This document shows positions 1 through 6,219 of a stretch of 13,201 nucleotides of DNA, one piece after another. The position numbers and the translations under genes are program-made. Source of the DNA: Porticoccaceae bacterium UBA1989 (GTDB lineage Bacteria > Pseudomonadota > Gammaproteobacteria > Pseudomonadales > Porticoccaceae); NCBI GenBank assembly GCA_002335945.1, contig DDDD01000035.1, forward strand, positions 2,825 to 16,025, in the 5' to 3' direction. How positions within the stretch are numbered: position 1 is the first letter of the stretch; each line of letters starts with the position of its first letter. Under the pieces are notes generated by a model, which saw only the letters and a list, made by a program, of their open reading frames with translations, did not search any database and was not told where the DNA came from.

Positions 1-155
1 ATCTTTGTGCGAGTCGCAGCTAACTTTGTAGCCTGGGTAGTCAGCTTAGCTTGTGCTGCCGTGACTTTTACGCCCGCTTTTTGTGCTGCAGTGATTTTAA
101 CAACTTTTTTGGCTGGTGCTTTAGATGCAACTTTTTTCTTGGCTGGTTTTTTCAC
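1..155 (-). CDS. Lys/Ala-rich basic (histone H1-like) protein, N-terminal part only
   Basis: The first 51 residues of a gene running off the left edge are visible. They start MKKPAKKKVASKAPAKK and contain 14 lysines, 13 alanines, one arginine and no acidic residue, with repeated KK, AAQ and KVT-like units. This composition matches bacterial histone H1-like or AlgP-type DNA-binding tails, so nucleic-acid binding is an inference from charge; no folded domain is visible. The start is a GTG at 155, preceded 7 bases away by GGAG (163-166); an in-frame stop lies a short distance upstream with no ATG, GTG or TTG codon in between. It lies 214 bases downstream of adk and probably has its own promoter. 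The opposite strand is also open here (7-192), but only as a hydrophobic mirror of the Lys/Ala codons. It could instead be the start of a larger protein with a basic N-terminus. Confidence 0.6.
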   Translation of the reverse strand, partial: MKKPAKKKVASKAPAKKVVKITAAQKAGVKVTAAQAKLTTQATKLAATRTK

Positions 156-229
156 ATTAACTCTCCGTGGACTCGCTAATTTTAGGGCTTAAAGAAATGA
201 AATTAATTTAGCTATCTATTCAGGTGAGA

Positions 230-259
230 ATTTTAATCGCCAGCCAATTACTTTAGCAA
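230..259 (-). promoter_or_regulatory. candidate sigma-70 promoter for the basic protein gene
   Basis: On the minus strand, TTGCTA (259-254, 4 of 6 matches to the -35 consensus) is followed after 18 bases by TAAAAT (235-230, 5 of 6 matches to the -10 consensus). Transcription would begin near 223, giving a leader of roughly 70 bases before the GTG at 155. The surrounding DNA is AT-rich, so chance matches are likely. No experimental support is available from the sequence. Confidence 0.3.
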
Positions 260-275
260 CCTTTTAGACGCAATA

Positions 276-320
276 ACCCCTAAAAAAGTGCTTTTAACGC
301 GCTTTTAGGGGTAATTTTTT
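276..320 (+). terminator. Rho-independent terminator-like hairpin, T-tract on the plus strand
   Basis: A perfect 10-bp inverted repeat pairs ACCCCTAAAA (276-285) with TTTTAGGGGT (303-312) around a 17-base loop. On the plus strand it is followed by AA and six T (315-320), then GA and six more T, the classic terminator layout. In the direction of adk transcription (minus) the hairpin is followed only by TATTGCG, a poor U-tract. It may still end the adk message bidirectionally, but its best orientation is against the plus strand, where no gene is present in the window. Confidence 0.55.
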
Positions 321-333
321 GATTTTTTAAGTT

Positions 334-354
334 TTTTGTTAAGGAATAACAAAA
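334..354. repeat. AT-rich 8-bp inverted repeat just after adk
   Basis: TTTTGTTA (334-341) and TAACAAAA (347-354) form a perfect 8-bp inverted repeat with a 5-base loop, starting about 16 bases past the adk stop codon. Neither side has a clear T-tract directly after the stem, so it is not a convincing terminator alone. It may protect the adk mRNA 3' end or act with the stronger hairpin at 276-312. The region 156-369 otherwise holds only that hairpin and the promoter candidate for the basic protein. Confidence 0.35.
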
Positions 355-369
355 TTTAAAAAGAGAAAC

Positions 370-1023
370 TTACTCGCCGAGTGCAGCAACTATTCGCGAT
401 TGCACATCATTTAGTTGACCTAAACCATCAATCGACGCAAACACAGGCGCTGTTTTTCCTGACGTTGAAAGATCGGTATAAAACTTTACCAATGGCATAG
501 TTTGCTCATGATAAACATTTAAACGGTTGCGTACTGTCGTTTCTTGATCATCAACACGCTGCACTAAAGCCTCACCCGTGTCGTCGTCAAGGCCGGCAAC
601 TTTTGGCGGATTATGTTGCACATGATATATGCGCCCAGAACCTTCATGAACACGACGCCCACTTAGGCGAGAGACAATTTCTTCGTCAGCGACAGAGATT
701 TCAATAACAAATTCAATATCAATGCCGGCATCAACTAAGGCTTCTGCCTGAGGAATAGTGCGAGGAAAACCATCGAATAAAAACCCATTGTCGCAATCTG
801 ACTGCTGAATACGCTCTTTTACCAACGCAATAATTAAATCGTCAGATACCAAACCGCCAGAGTCCATAACACCTTTAACCTGCAAGCCTAATTCACTGCC
901 AGCTTTGACTGCGGCACGCAACATATCGCCCGTAGAGATCTGCGGTACAGCATATTTTTGGGTAATAAATTGCGCCTGAGTGCCTTTGCCTGCACCAGGG
1001 GGTCCTAGTAAAATTAGTCTCAT
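370..1023 (-). CDS. adk: adenylate kinase
   Basis: Cytosolic adenylate kinase (ATP + AMP to 2 ADP), central to adenine nucleotide balance. The 217-residue length is usual for the long bacterial form. The P-loop GPPGAGKGT spans residues 7-15. The AMP-binding segment starts at STGDMLR (30-36), DGFPRT is at 84-89, and an extended LID domain covers about 119-160. The LID lacks the four-cysteine zinc site of Gram-positive enzymes and carries the Gram-negative-type residues instead, ending in QRVDDQ. The ATG at 1023 is preceded by AGGAATAGG. A 223-base gap separates it from mazG upstream, so it is probably transcribed on its own, though I found no convincing promoter there. Downstream are two inverted repeats and the basic protein gene. 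The identification is essentially certain. Confidence 0.97.
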   Translation of the reverse strand: MRLILLGPPGAGKGTQAQFITQKYAVPQISTGDMLRAAVKAGSELGLQVKGVMDSGGLVSDDLIIALVKERIQQSDCDNGFLFDGFPRTIPQAEALVDAGIDIEFVIEISVADEEIVSRLSGRRVHEGSGRIYHVQHNPPKVAGLDDDTGEALVQRVDDQETTVRNRLNVYHEQTMPLVKFYTDLSTSGKTAPVFASIDGLGQLNDVQSRIVAALGE

Positions 1024-1246
1024 TAAACCTATTCCTTCAATAAATTCATTGTGGGAGTTGATGGCAGGTTAACGGGGAATTCTGATACAAACCCCTGTAA
1101 CCACCAACCCTAAAATGGCCGGTCACCATACAGGTTTTGGAAATACCAGACAAGCCTAGCAAGGCTAAGCCTAGGGCCGTTAAACGTATAGCTATCATTT
1201 GATAAAGTTATTCGGGGGCCTTATTGGATGCCCTTAAACACCGGCC
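1024..1246. other. mazG-adk intergenic region with short repeats
   Basis: This gap contains no plausible gene. It holds an 8-base direct repeat, AAGCCTAG at 1152-1159 and 1167-1174 (15-base spacing), interleaved with the inverted pair AGCCT (1153-1157) and AGGCT (1162-1166). GGGC and GCCC stretches close behind mazG could form a short GC hairpin without a T-tract. I saw no -35/-10 pair good enough to call an adk promoter, although one is expected here. Confidence 0.4.
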
Positions 1247-2050
1247 TTATTCCTGAGCCTTTACTCGCGACCATAGCAACTCCATCTCAGCCGCTGTCAT
1301 GGTAGAGAATGCTTCACCCGCTGCCAGTAACTCCATGGCCTCGAAACGGCGCTTAAACTTATTACTTGAAAGGCGCATGGCCTTTTCAGGATCTATCGAC
1401 AGGTGCCGGGCAAGGTTGACACAGCTAAACAGCAGATCACCCATTTCGTCTTCCATCGCCAAACTATCGCCCTTAGCTATTTCTACTTCTAGCTCGGCGA
1501 TCTCTTCTTTTACTTTTGCTAACACATCCTTGAGGTCGGTCCAGTCAAAACCAACCGAGGCAGCGCGTTTTTGTAATTTATAGGCCCGACTCAAGGATGG
1601 CAGTGCCATGGGAATATCTGCAAGCGCTCCACCCTCGCCTTTATCTACTCGTTCCTGCTGTTTAATCGCCTCCCACTTCTTATTTATTGCCTTGGTATCA
1701 AATACCGCATCAGCAGATCGCACTGACTGCAATGTGCCATCGGGAAATACATGGGGATGCCGCCTAACCAACTTGTCGGTGATGCCGTTAACCACTTTAT
1801 CCCAGTCGAACAGCCCATCTTCGGCGCCCAGCTGGGTATAAAAAATAATTTGAAAGAGTAAATCTCCGAGCTCCTCACTGAGATGTTCAAGATCACCGCG
1901 CTCAATAGCGTCGATCACCTCGTAGACTTCTTCTACCGTGTGGGGGGCAATAGTCTTGTAGCTTTGCTTGATATCCCAGGGACAGCCGGTTTGCGCATCA
2001 CGCAGGCGTGACATCAAATAGCGCAGGTCGTCAATACTGTAATTGCTCAT
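1247..2050 (-). CDS. mazG: nucleoside triphosphate pyrophosphohydrolase MazG
   Basis: MazG hydrolyses NTPs and dNTPs to the monophosphate and pyrophosphate, clearing non-canonical nucleotides and, in E. coli, influencing (p)ppGpp. At 267 residues it is the full two-domain form. The N-terminal MazG domain shows CPWD at 23-26, the metal-binding EEVYE at 40-44 and EELGD at 59-63. A linker follows, then the C-terminal catalytic domain with EEIAE at 182-186 and DEMGDLL at 201-207. Its ATG shares one base with the cysM stop codon (TAATG), so translation is probably coupled to cysM. In E. coli and Pseudomonas mazG lies beside relA; here relA is absent and cysM is the direct neighbour. No key motif is missing. 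Confidence 0.96.
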   Translation of the reverse strand: MSNYSIDDLRYLMSRLRDAQTGCPWDIKQSYKTIAPHTVEEVYEVIDAIERGDLEHLSEELGDLLFQIIFYTQLGAEDGLFDWDKVVNGITDKLVRRHPHVFPDGTLQSVRSADAVFDTKAINKKWEAIKQQERVDKGEGGALADIPMALPSLSRAYKLQKRAASVGFDWTDLKDVLAKVKEEIAELEVEIAKGDSLAMEDEMGDLLFSCVNLARHLSIDPEKAMRLSSNKFKRRFEAMELLAAGEAFSTMTAAEMELLWSRVKAQE

Positions 2051-2937
2051 TAGCTATAAATACCTGAGGATAGATACCGATCGCCACGATCACAGATCAC
2101 CGCAACAATGGTGGCATTTTCAACCTGCTCACTAAGCTTGAGTGCTGCGGCTACAGAGCCGCCGGCGGAAACACCACAGAATATGCCCTCTTCTCGCGCT
2201 AAACGGCGCATAGCATTCTCTGCATCCACCTGAGAGATATCCATAAGTTGATCCACCTTGGCAGCATCAAAAATTCCCGGCATATAGGCTGCAGGCCAGC
2301 GGCGAATTCCAGGAATCGATGCGCCATCTTCTGGTTGCAGGCCGACAATTTGAATATTTGGATTCTGGGTTTTTAAAAAAGCTGAGGTTCCCATAATAGT
2401 GCCAGTGGTACCCATGGAGCTCACAAAATGGGTGACTGTACCCTGGGTATCGCGCCAGATTTCGGGGCCCGTACCTTCAAAATGGGACAGTGGATTATCC
2501 GGATTATTAAACTGATCCAGCACAGTGCCCTGGCCCTGCTGCTGCATTTTTTGCGCCAGGTCCCGAGCTCCTTCCATACCGTCGCTCTGACTGACTTCGA
2601 TAAGTTCGGCACCATAGGCTGTCATAGCCCATTTGCGCTCATCTGTGGCATTGTCAGGCATGATTAATGTCATTTTATAGCCTTTCATAGCGGCGACCAT
2701 TGCCAGAGCGATTCCGGTATTGCCGCTGGTGGCTTCGATAAGGCGGTCACCGGGTTTAATATCGCCCCGCGCCTCGGCTTTGGAGATCATGCTTAGCGCT
2801 GGGCGATCTTTAACGCTGCCCGCTGGATTATCACCCTCGAGCTTACCCAAAATGGTATTGCTGGTATTGCCAGGCATGCGCTGTAAACGCACGAGGCGTG
2901 TATTGCCAATGCACTGATCAATTGTTGGATAATCCAT
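2050..2937 (-). CDS. cysM: cysteine synthase B (O-acetylserine sulfhydrylase)
   Basis: PLP-dependent enzyme making cysteine from O-acetylserine (or phosphoserine) and sulfide or thiosulfate. With the ATG at 2937 it has 295 residues and begins MDYPTIDQCIGNT, matching the usual CysM N-terminus. The PLP lysine is K43 in SVKDRP, the phosphate loop is SGNTG (71-75), and SSMGTTGTIMGTS and CGVSAGG follow. These, with the RRWP segment, favour CysM over CysK. An in-frame TTG at 2997 would add 20 residues with no family counterpart, so I reject it; AAGG stands about 7 bases before the chosen ATG. It overlaps mazG by one base. It follows acpS by 138 bases, and a promoter candidate lies at the acpS end, so cysM-mazG may be a separate unit. 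Confidence 0.95.
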   Translation of the reverse strand: MDYPTIDQCIGNTRLVRLQRMPGNTSNTILGKLEGDNPAGSVKDRPALSMISKAEARGDIKPGDRLIEATSGNTGIALAMVAAMKGYKMTLIMPDNATDERKWAMTAYGAELIEVSQSDGMEGARDLAQKMQQQGQGTVLDQFNNPDNPLSHFEGTGPEIWRDTQGTVTHFVSSMGTTGTIMGTSAFLKTQNPNIQIVGLQPEDGASIPGIRRWPAAYMPGIFDAAKVDQLMDISQVDAENAMRRLAREEGIFCGVSAGGSVAAALKLSEQVENATIVAVICDRGDRYLSSGIYS

Positions 2938-3057
2938 ACTGGGGCCTTTTATCGCTTGTAAATCAAGGAGGTTATTGTGCCTTAAGCCTCGTTTCAACGC
3001 CTCTTTGACTCGGCTATATCAAATAACTTTTTTATCTAAGTGCTTTTACATTCATTT

Positions 3058-3086
3058 TTTATAAAGAAGGAAAAATTAACAAACAA
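3058..3086 (-). promoter_or_regulatory. candidate sigma-70 promoter for cysM-mazG
   Basis: On the minus strand TTGTTT (3086-3081) is followed after exactly 17 bases by TATAAA (3063-3058), a 5-of-6 match to the -10 consensus. The -35 is weak (3 of 6) and lies inside the last codons of acpS. Transcription would start near 3051, giving a leader of about 110 bases before the cysM ATG. The AT-rich context makes chance matches possible. Confidence 0.33.
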
Positions 3087-3450
3087 TGGCATAGGCAACG
3101 GCGTAATGACGCTCGTCGGCAATACTGAGTAACATCTGGGTTGCCCCACGGTTTTTCATTACTTCAGCAGCACCGGCAGATAGTTCAACCGCTGGCGCAC
3201 CTCTATCGTCATTAACAACATTCATATCTTGAAAGCTAACTCCATGACCAATACCCGTGCCCAATGCTTTGGCCACGGCTTCTTTGGCGGCGAATCGCTT
3301 GGCTAGAAAGGCTGCACTATGATTCAAGCGGAGAAATTCAGCTTGCTCAGCAGGGGTTAAAACGCGCTGCATGAATTTATCGCCCGGCCGCATAAGTATT
3401 TTAGTGATGCGCTCAATCTCGACGATGTCTGTTCCAATTCCCATGATCAT
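3076..3450 (-). CDS. acpS: holo-[acyl-carrier-protein] synthase
   Basis: Transfers 4'-phosphopantetheine from CoA to apo-ACP, activating ACP for fatty acid synthesis. The 124-residue length is typical. The N-terminus MIMGIGTDIVEIERI carries the Mg-binding D8, and KRFAAKEAVAKALGTG (51-66) carries the second ligand E57 and the CoA-binding core. The ATG at 3450 shares a base with the recO stop (TAATG). A second in-frame ATG two codons later is an alternative start, but the overlap favours the first. In E. coli and Pseudomonas pdxJ normally separates recO from this gene; here it is absent. The gene ends the dense lepA-acpS block. Confidence 0.96.
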   Translation of the reverse strand: MIMGIGTDIVEIERITKILMRPGDKFMQRVLTPAEQAEFLRLNHSAAFLAKRFAAKEAVAKALGTGIGHGVSFQDMNVVNDDRGAPAVELSAGAAEVMKNRGATQMLLSIADERHYAVAYAIVC

Positions 3451-4193
3451 TAGCTGCTCGGCTCCTGTTTAGGCGCTACCGACATCAGATGCTGTCGATA
3501 AAGTTCACGACTGTGCAGTTGCCTGCCGCCGAGATAAAAGTTTATCAGACTACGTAAAAGTTGCTTGGCAGTTTTCATTACTGAACGCTGACTAAAATCA
3601 CCCTGGTTGAGGGCCATAATATCTGCACCTCGATAGGATCCAGGCTGCTCCTTGCGCTGGTTTACAGCCTCTATAAGTCCCTGCTCGGGAACATACTGAT
3701 AAAGTTTGTCCGGTAATAACGCTGTGCCATTCTTCGCCTCACAGTCCAATACTAGGCCATAACCCAACTCATCTAGCAATGTCATTTCTAACTGCCGCAG
3801 CATTAGCTCATCGGGACCGGTGCCTGCCAGCTGCGCCATAAATTCGGCATACTTTTGATAGAGGTGTTCATGGGGATCATGTTCATGGAGTAGGCGATAG
3901 AATAGCTCATTGACATAGAGGCCAGTGAACAAACATTCCTGCTGCAAAAAGGTATGGGCCTGAATAGCATCTGCGCTGGTAAGAGTTTTTAATTCGCCCC
4001 GCCCCTGCCAGCTAAATTGATGCTCAGTATAGGGGAAGATAACGCGGCTGATGCCACGCTTGTTGGGTTTGCGAAAACCCTTGGCCACGCAGCGTATGCG
4101 GCCATGGTTTTGACTAAAAAGGTCTACCAGCAGGCTGGTTTCCCGGTAGGGCGTGGCGTGCAGCAAAAAGCCTGCTTCAGCGTCGACCCTCAC
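3450..4193 (-). CDS. recO: DNA repair protein RecO
   Basis: RecO works with RecF and RecR to load RecA onto SSB-coated single-stranded gaps and anneals complementary strands. At 247 residues it has the usual size. The N-terminal OB fold includes FLLHATPYRETSLLVDLFS (residues 9-27), then GRIRCVAKG and GRGELKTL. The helical C-terminal domain includes GLYVNELFYRLL and LLDELGYG. The zinc-binding cysteine cluster found in some RecO proteins is absent, as in other gammaproteobacteria. The start is GTG at 4193, only 6 bases after the era stop and in the same reading frame, so no longer version is possible. I see no clear Shine-Dalgarno, which suggests re-initiation by ribosomes finishing era. The stop overlaps the acpS ATG by one base. 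Confidence 0.95.
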   Translation of the reverse strand: MRVDAEAGFLLHATPYRETSLLVDLFSQNHGRIRCVAKGFRKPNKRGISRVIFPYTEHQFSWQGRGELKTLTSADAIQAHTFLQQECLFTGLYVNELFYRLLHEHDPHEHLYQKYAEFMAQLAGTGPDELMLRQLEMTLLDELGYGLVLDCEAKNGTALLPDKLYQYVPEQGLIEAVNQRKEQPGSYRGADIMALNQGDFSQRSVMKTAKQLLRSLINFYLGGRQLHSRELYRQHLMSVAPKQEPSS

Positions 4194-4199
4194 CGCTGA

Positions 4200-5093
4200 T
4201 CAGTCGTCCATGTAGCCAAGGCTGCGCAGTGCACGCTCGTCATCTGACCAGCCACTGCGAACCTTGACCCAGGTTCTAAGCATTACTTTGCAATCCAGTA
4301 AGCTCTCGATATCTGCACGGGCCTGTTCGCCAATCTTTTTAATGCGATCGCCATTGGTGCCGATAATTATCTTCTTCTGACCATCCCGCTCAACCAGAAT
4401 TAACGCACTGATATGGGTAACTTTCTTTTCAGCGCGGAATTCTTCAATCTCTACAGTGACCTGATAGGGAACTTCCGCTCCCAACTGGCGCATAATTTTT
4501 TCACGAACAATTTCTGCGGCCAAAAAGCGTTCGCTGCGATCCGTAATTTGGTCTTCAGGGAACACATGTATACGCTCTGGCATGTAAGCTCTAATCTTGT
4601 CTTGTAGCTGATCTAGATTAGTGTTCTTCAAAGCCGAAAGCGGAATAAAGTCAGCGGCATTTACCTTGGTTTCTAAAAACTTAAGATGGGGCAACAGAGC
4701 CTCTTTATCCTCGATCATATCGACTTTGTTAACCGCAACAATCACTGGCACTTTGCTATTAGAAAGATACTTGGCGACATATTCATCAGCCTCACTCCAT
4801 TCAAAACGATCCACCACGAATATAAGTACATCGACATCGGAAATGACCGAGGCGGCGGAGCGGTTCATTACACGGTTAATTGCTCGCTCTTGATTGGTGT
4901 GGATACCTGGGGTGTCCACGAAAATCATCTGCAGGTCATCATCGGTCTTAATGCCCAGCAACGTATGCCTGGTAGTCTGAGGCTTGCGCGAGGTAATGCA
5001 CAGCTTTTGGCCGAGAATATGATTAAGCAATGTGGATTTACCCACATTTGGGCGGCCAACAATGGCGACATAGCCGCAGCGAGGTTCGGTCAA
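4200..5093 (-). CDS. era: GTPase Era, ribosome assembly factor
   Basis: Essential GTPase that binds the 3' end of 16S rRNA and helps 30S maturation. The GTPase domain shows GRPNVGKS at 13-20 (G1), PQTTR at 38-42 (G2), DTPG at 60-63 (G3) and NKVD at 122-125 (G4). The C-terminal KH domain follows, with GTNGDRIKKIG as its RNA-binding loop. The 297-residue length is normal. The start is TTG at 5093: an in-frame TGA lies 18 bases upstream, no ATG or GTG intervenes, and the product MTEPRCGYVAIVGRPN matches the family from its first residues. GGAG at 5102-5105 sits 8 bases before it. The start overlaps the rnc stop (TTGA), giving tight translational coupling of RNase III and Era. Confidence 0.96.
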   Translation of the reverse strand: MTEPRCGYVAIVGRPNVGKSTLLNHILGQKLCITSRKPQTTRHTLLGIKTDDDLQMIFVDTPGIHTNQERAINRVMNRSAASVISDVDVLIFVVDRFEWSEADEYVAKYLSNSKVPVIVAVNKVDMIEDKEALLPHLKFLETKVNAADFIPLSALKNTNLDQLQDKIRAYMPERIHVFPEDQITDRSERFLAAEIVREKIMRQLGAEVPYQVTVEIEEFRAEKKVTHISALILVERDGQKKIIIGTNGDRIKKIGEQARADIESLLDCKVMLRTWVKVRSGWSDDERALRSLGYMDD

Positions 5094-5767
5094 GAGGACA
5101 ACTCCAATTCAGTAATTAATTGCTCCGCTACCATTTGCTCTGCCTTGCGGCGGCTACTGGCAGTGGCACTCATTTCTTTTTCTACGGCGGCAATCTTACA
5201 GCTCACGGTGAACAGCCTACTATGGGCTTCGCCGCCTGTAGTGACTAGTTTATATTCAGGGACCGGTTTGCCGCGCTGCTGTAACCATTCCTGCAAACTG
5301 GTCTTGGGATCCTTGATGGGCTGTACTTCTAATGCCTCGGCCAGCAAGTCTTTAAACCAGAGCACAATACAGTCACGAGCTGCATCCATCCCACTATCTA
5401 AGTACACAGCACCGATCAGTGCCTCCACTGTATCACCCAAAATAGAGTCGCGGCGATGACCACCACTTTTCATTTCACCGGGCCCAAGCAATAGCTCAGA
5501 ACCCAGCTCTAATTTTTTGGCGACCACAGCCAATGATTCTGCTCTCACTATATGTGAACGCATGCGGCTCAGCTCGCCTTCACGGGCCTTGGGGAAGTCA
5601 CGGTAGAGTATGTCGGTGATGGTGAGTCCAAGGATAGAGTCTCCAAGGAATTCAAGACGTTCGTTATTGTTGCTGCCGTAACTGCGGTGAGACAGGGCCA
5701 GCGTTAGAATTTTTTCATCACTAAAGCTGTAGTTAAGACGCTTTTGGAGCTGTTGAACATTGCTCAC
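5090..5767 (-). CDS. rnc: ribonuclease III
   Basis: Double-strand-specific endoribonuclease that processes rRNA precursors and regulates mRNAs. With GTG at 5767 the protein has 225 residues. The RNase III domain shows NERLEFLGD at 35-43, giving the acidic residues E36, E39 and D43, then GELSRMR. D112 and E115 lie in LGDTVEALIG. A C-terminal double-stranded-RNA-binding domain follows, beginning around DPKTSLQEWLQQRGK and ending in the SSRRKAEQ segment. I chose the GTG because AGAGGA (5774-5779) lies 6 bases upstream and the product MSNVQQLQKRL matches relatives; a TTG two codons earlier would abut the Shine-Dalgarno. It follows the DUF4845 gene by 14 bases and overlaps era by 4. Confidence 0.95.
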   Translation of the reverse strand: MSNVQQLQKRLNYSFSDEKILTLALSHRSYGSNNNERLEFLGDSILGLTITDILYRDFPKAREGELSRMRSHIVRAESLAVVAKKLELGSELLLGPGEMKSGGHRRDSILGDTVEALIGAVYLDSGMDAARDCIVLWFKDLLAEALEVQPIKDPKTSLQEWLQQRGKPVPEYKLVTTGGEAHSRLFTVSCKIAAVEKEMSATASSRRKAEQMVAEQLITELELSS

Positions 5768-5773
5768 TAACAA

Positions 5774-5779
5774 TCCTCT
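5774..5779 (-). promoter_or_regulatory. ribosome binding site deciding the rnc start
   Basis: AGAGGA on the minus strand is 6 bases from the GTG at 5767 but directly adjacent to the TTG at 5773. The spacing supports the GTG as the true start. Confidence 0.6.
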
Positions 5780-5781
5780 GA

Positions 5782-6156
5782 TTAATCATGGGGTTCAGCG
5801 GTATCGTAGTGATTATTAAATTTAAGCACAACATCAACATTACTGAACATTTCAATGCGTTTTTCGTAGTCCAGACTTATCCGGACACCGTCTCTATCTC
5901 GAGTAATAACCACCTGATTGGCAGGCACATCACGAATATTATTAATGGTAAAAAAATCTGATACTTTGCGCCTGATATCTGGAATGGTTTCATCGTCCAA
6001 ATCTGACTGGCCGACCTGCTGTATTGCACCCGCGATTATTCGATTATCCAAATAATGGGGGCCTAATTTAAACACCAGCGTTAAAAAAAATCCGGCGATA
6101 AAAACAGTAATAATGGTCGAGGTTAATGTTGCCCCACGTTGCTTATTTGCTCTCAT
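5782..6156 (-). CDS. DUF4845 family single-pass membrane protein
   Basis: A 124-residue protein resembling the DUF4845 family, found between lepB and rnc in Pseudomonas and relatives; its function is not established. The N-terminus MRANKQRGATLTSTI leads into one hydrophobic segment (about 10-30) ending before KLGPHYLDNR, a typical family signature. The rest (about 35-124) is a small soluble domain, probably periplasmic, that may fold like a pilin head. The basic stretch followed by RG-ATL and a hydrophobic helix recalls type IV prepilin-like leaders, but the usual glutamate at position 5 after cleavage is replaced by Ser/Thr. The ATG at 6156 follows GGGAG by about 6 bases. It sits 63 bases after lepB and 14 before rnc and is probably cotranscribed. 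Confidence 0.8.
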   Translation of the reverse strand: MRANKQRGATLTSTIITVFIAGFFLTLVFKLGPHYLDNRIIAGAIQQVGQSDLDDETIPDIRRKVSDFFTINNIRDVPANQVVITRDRDGVRISLDYEKRIEMFSNVDVVLKFNNHYDTAEPHD

Positions 6157-6219
6157 AACAAACTCCCTGTTATCGATTTTTCTTCATGAAAACCTGCAAA
6201 GCTTTTTTACTTGATTACC

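Noticed and set aside
7..192. Plus-strand open frame with hydrophobic, Cys/Ala-rich product
   Set aside because: It is the mirror of the Lys/Ala-rich minus-strand gene, which has a ribosome binding site and a sensible composition.
2965..2972. Perfect AAGGAGGT on the plus strand, suggesting a plus-strand gene
   Set aside because: The GTG just downstream is followed by a stop after one more codon, so no product is possible; the complement is listed as an anti-Shine-Dalgarno finding.
2938..2997. Extended cysM N-terminus from TTG 2997
   Set aside because: The 20 extra residues have no counterpart in the family, while the ATG at 2937 gives the standard N-terminus.
4686..5459. Long open frame on the plus strand (257 codons) antisense to era and rnc
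   Set aside because: It lies entirely opposite two unmistakable conserved genes, has no family resemblance and has a Ser/Thr/Ile-rich composition typical of antisense translation.
5771..5773. TTG as the rnc start
   Set aside because: It directly abuts the AGAGGA site, leaving no spacing, whereas GTG 5767 has proper spacing and matches relatives.
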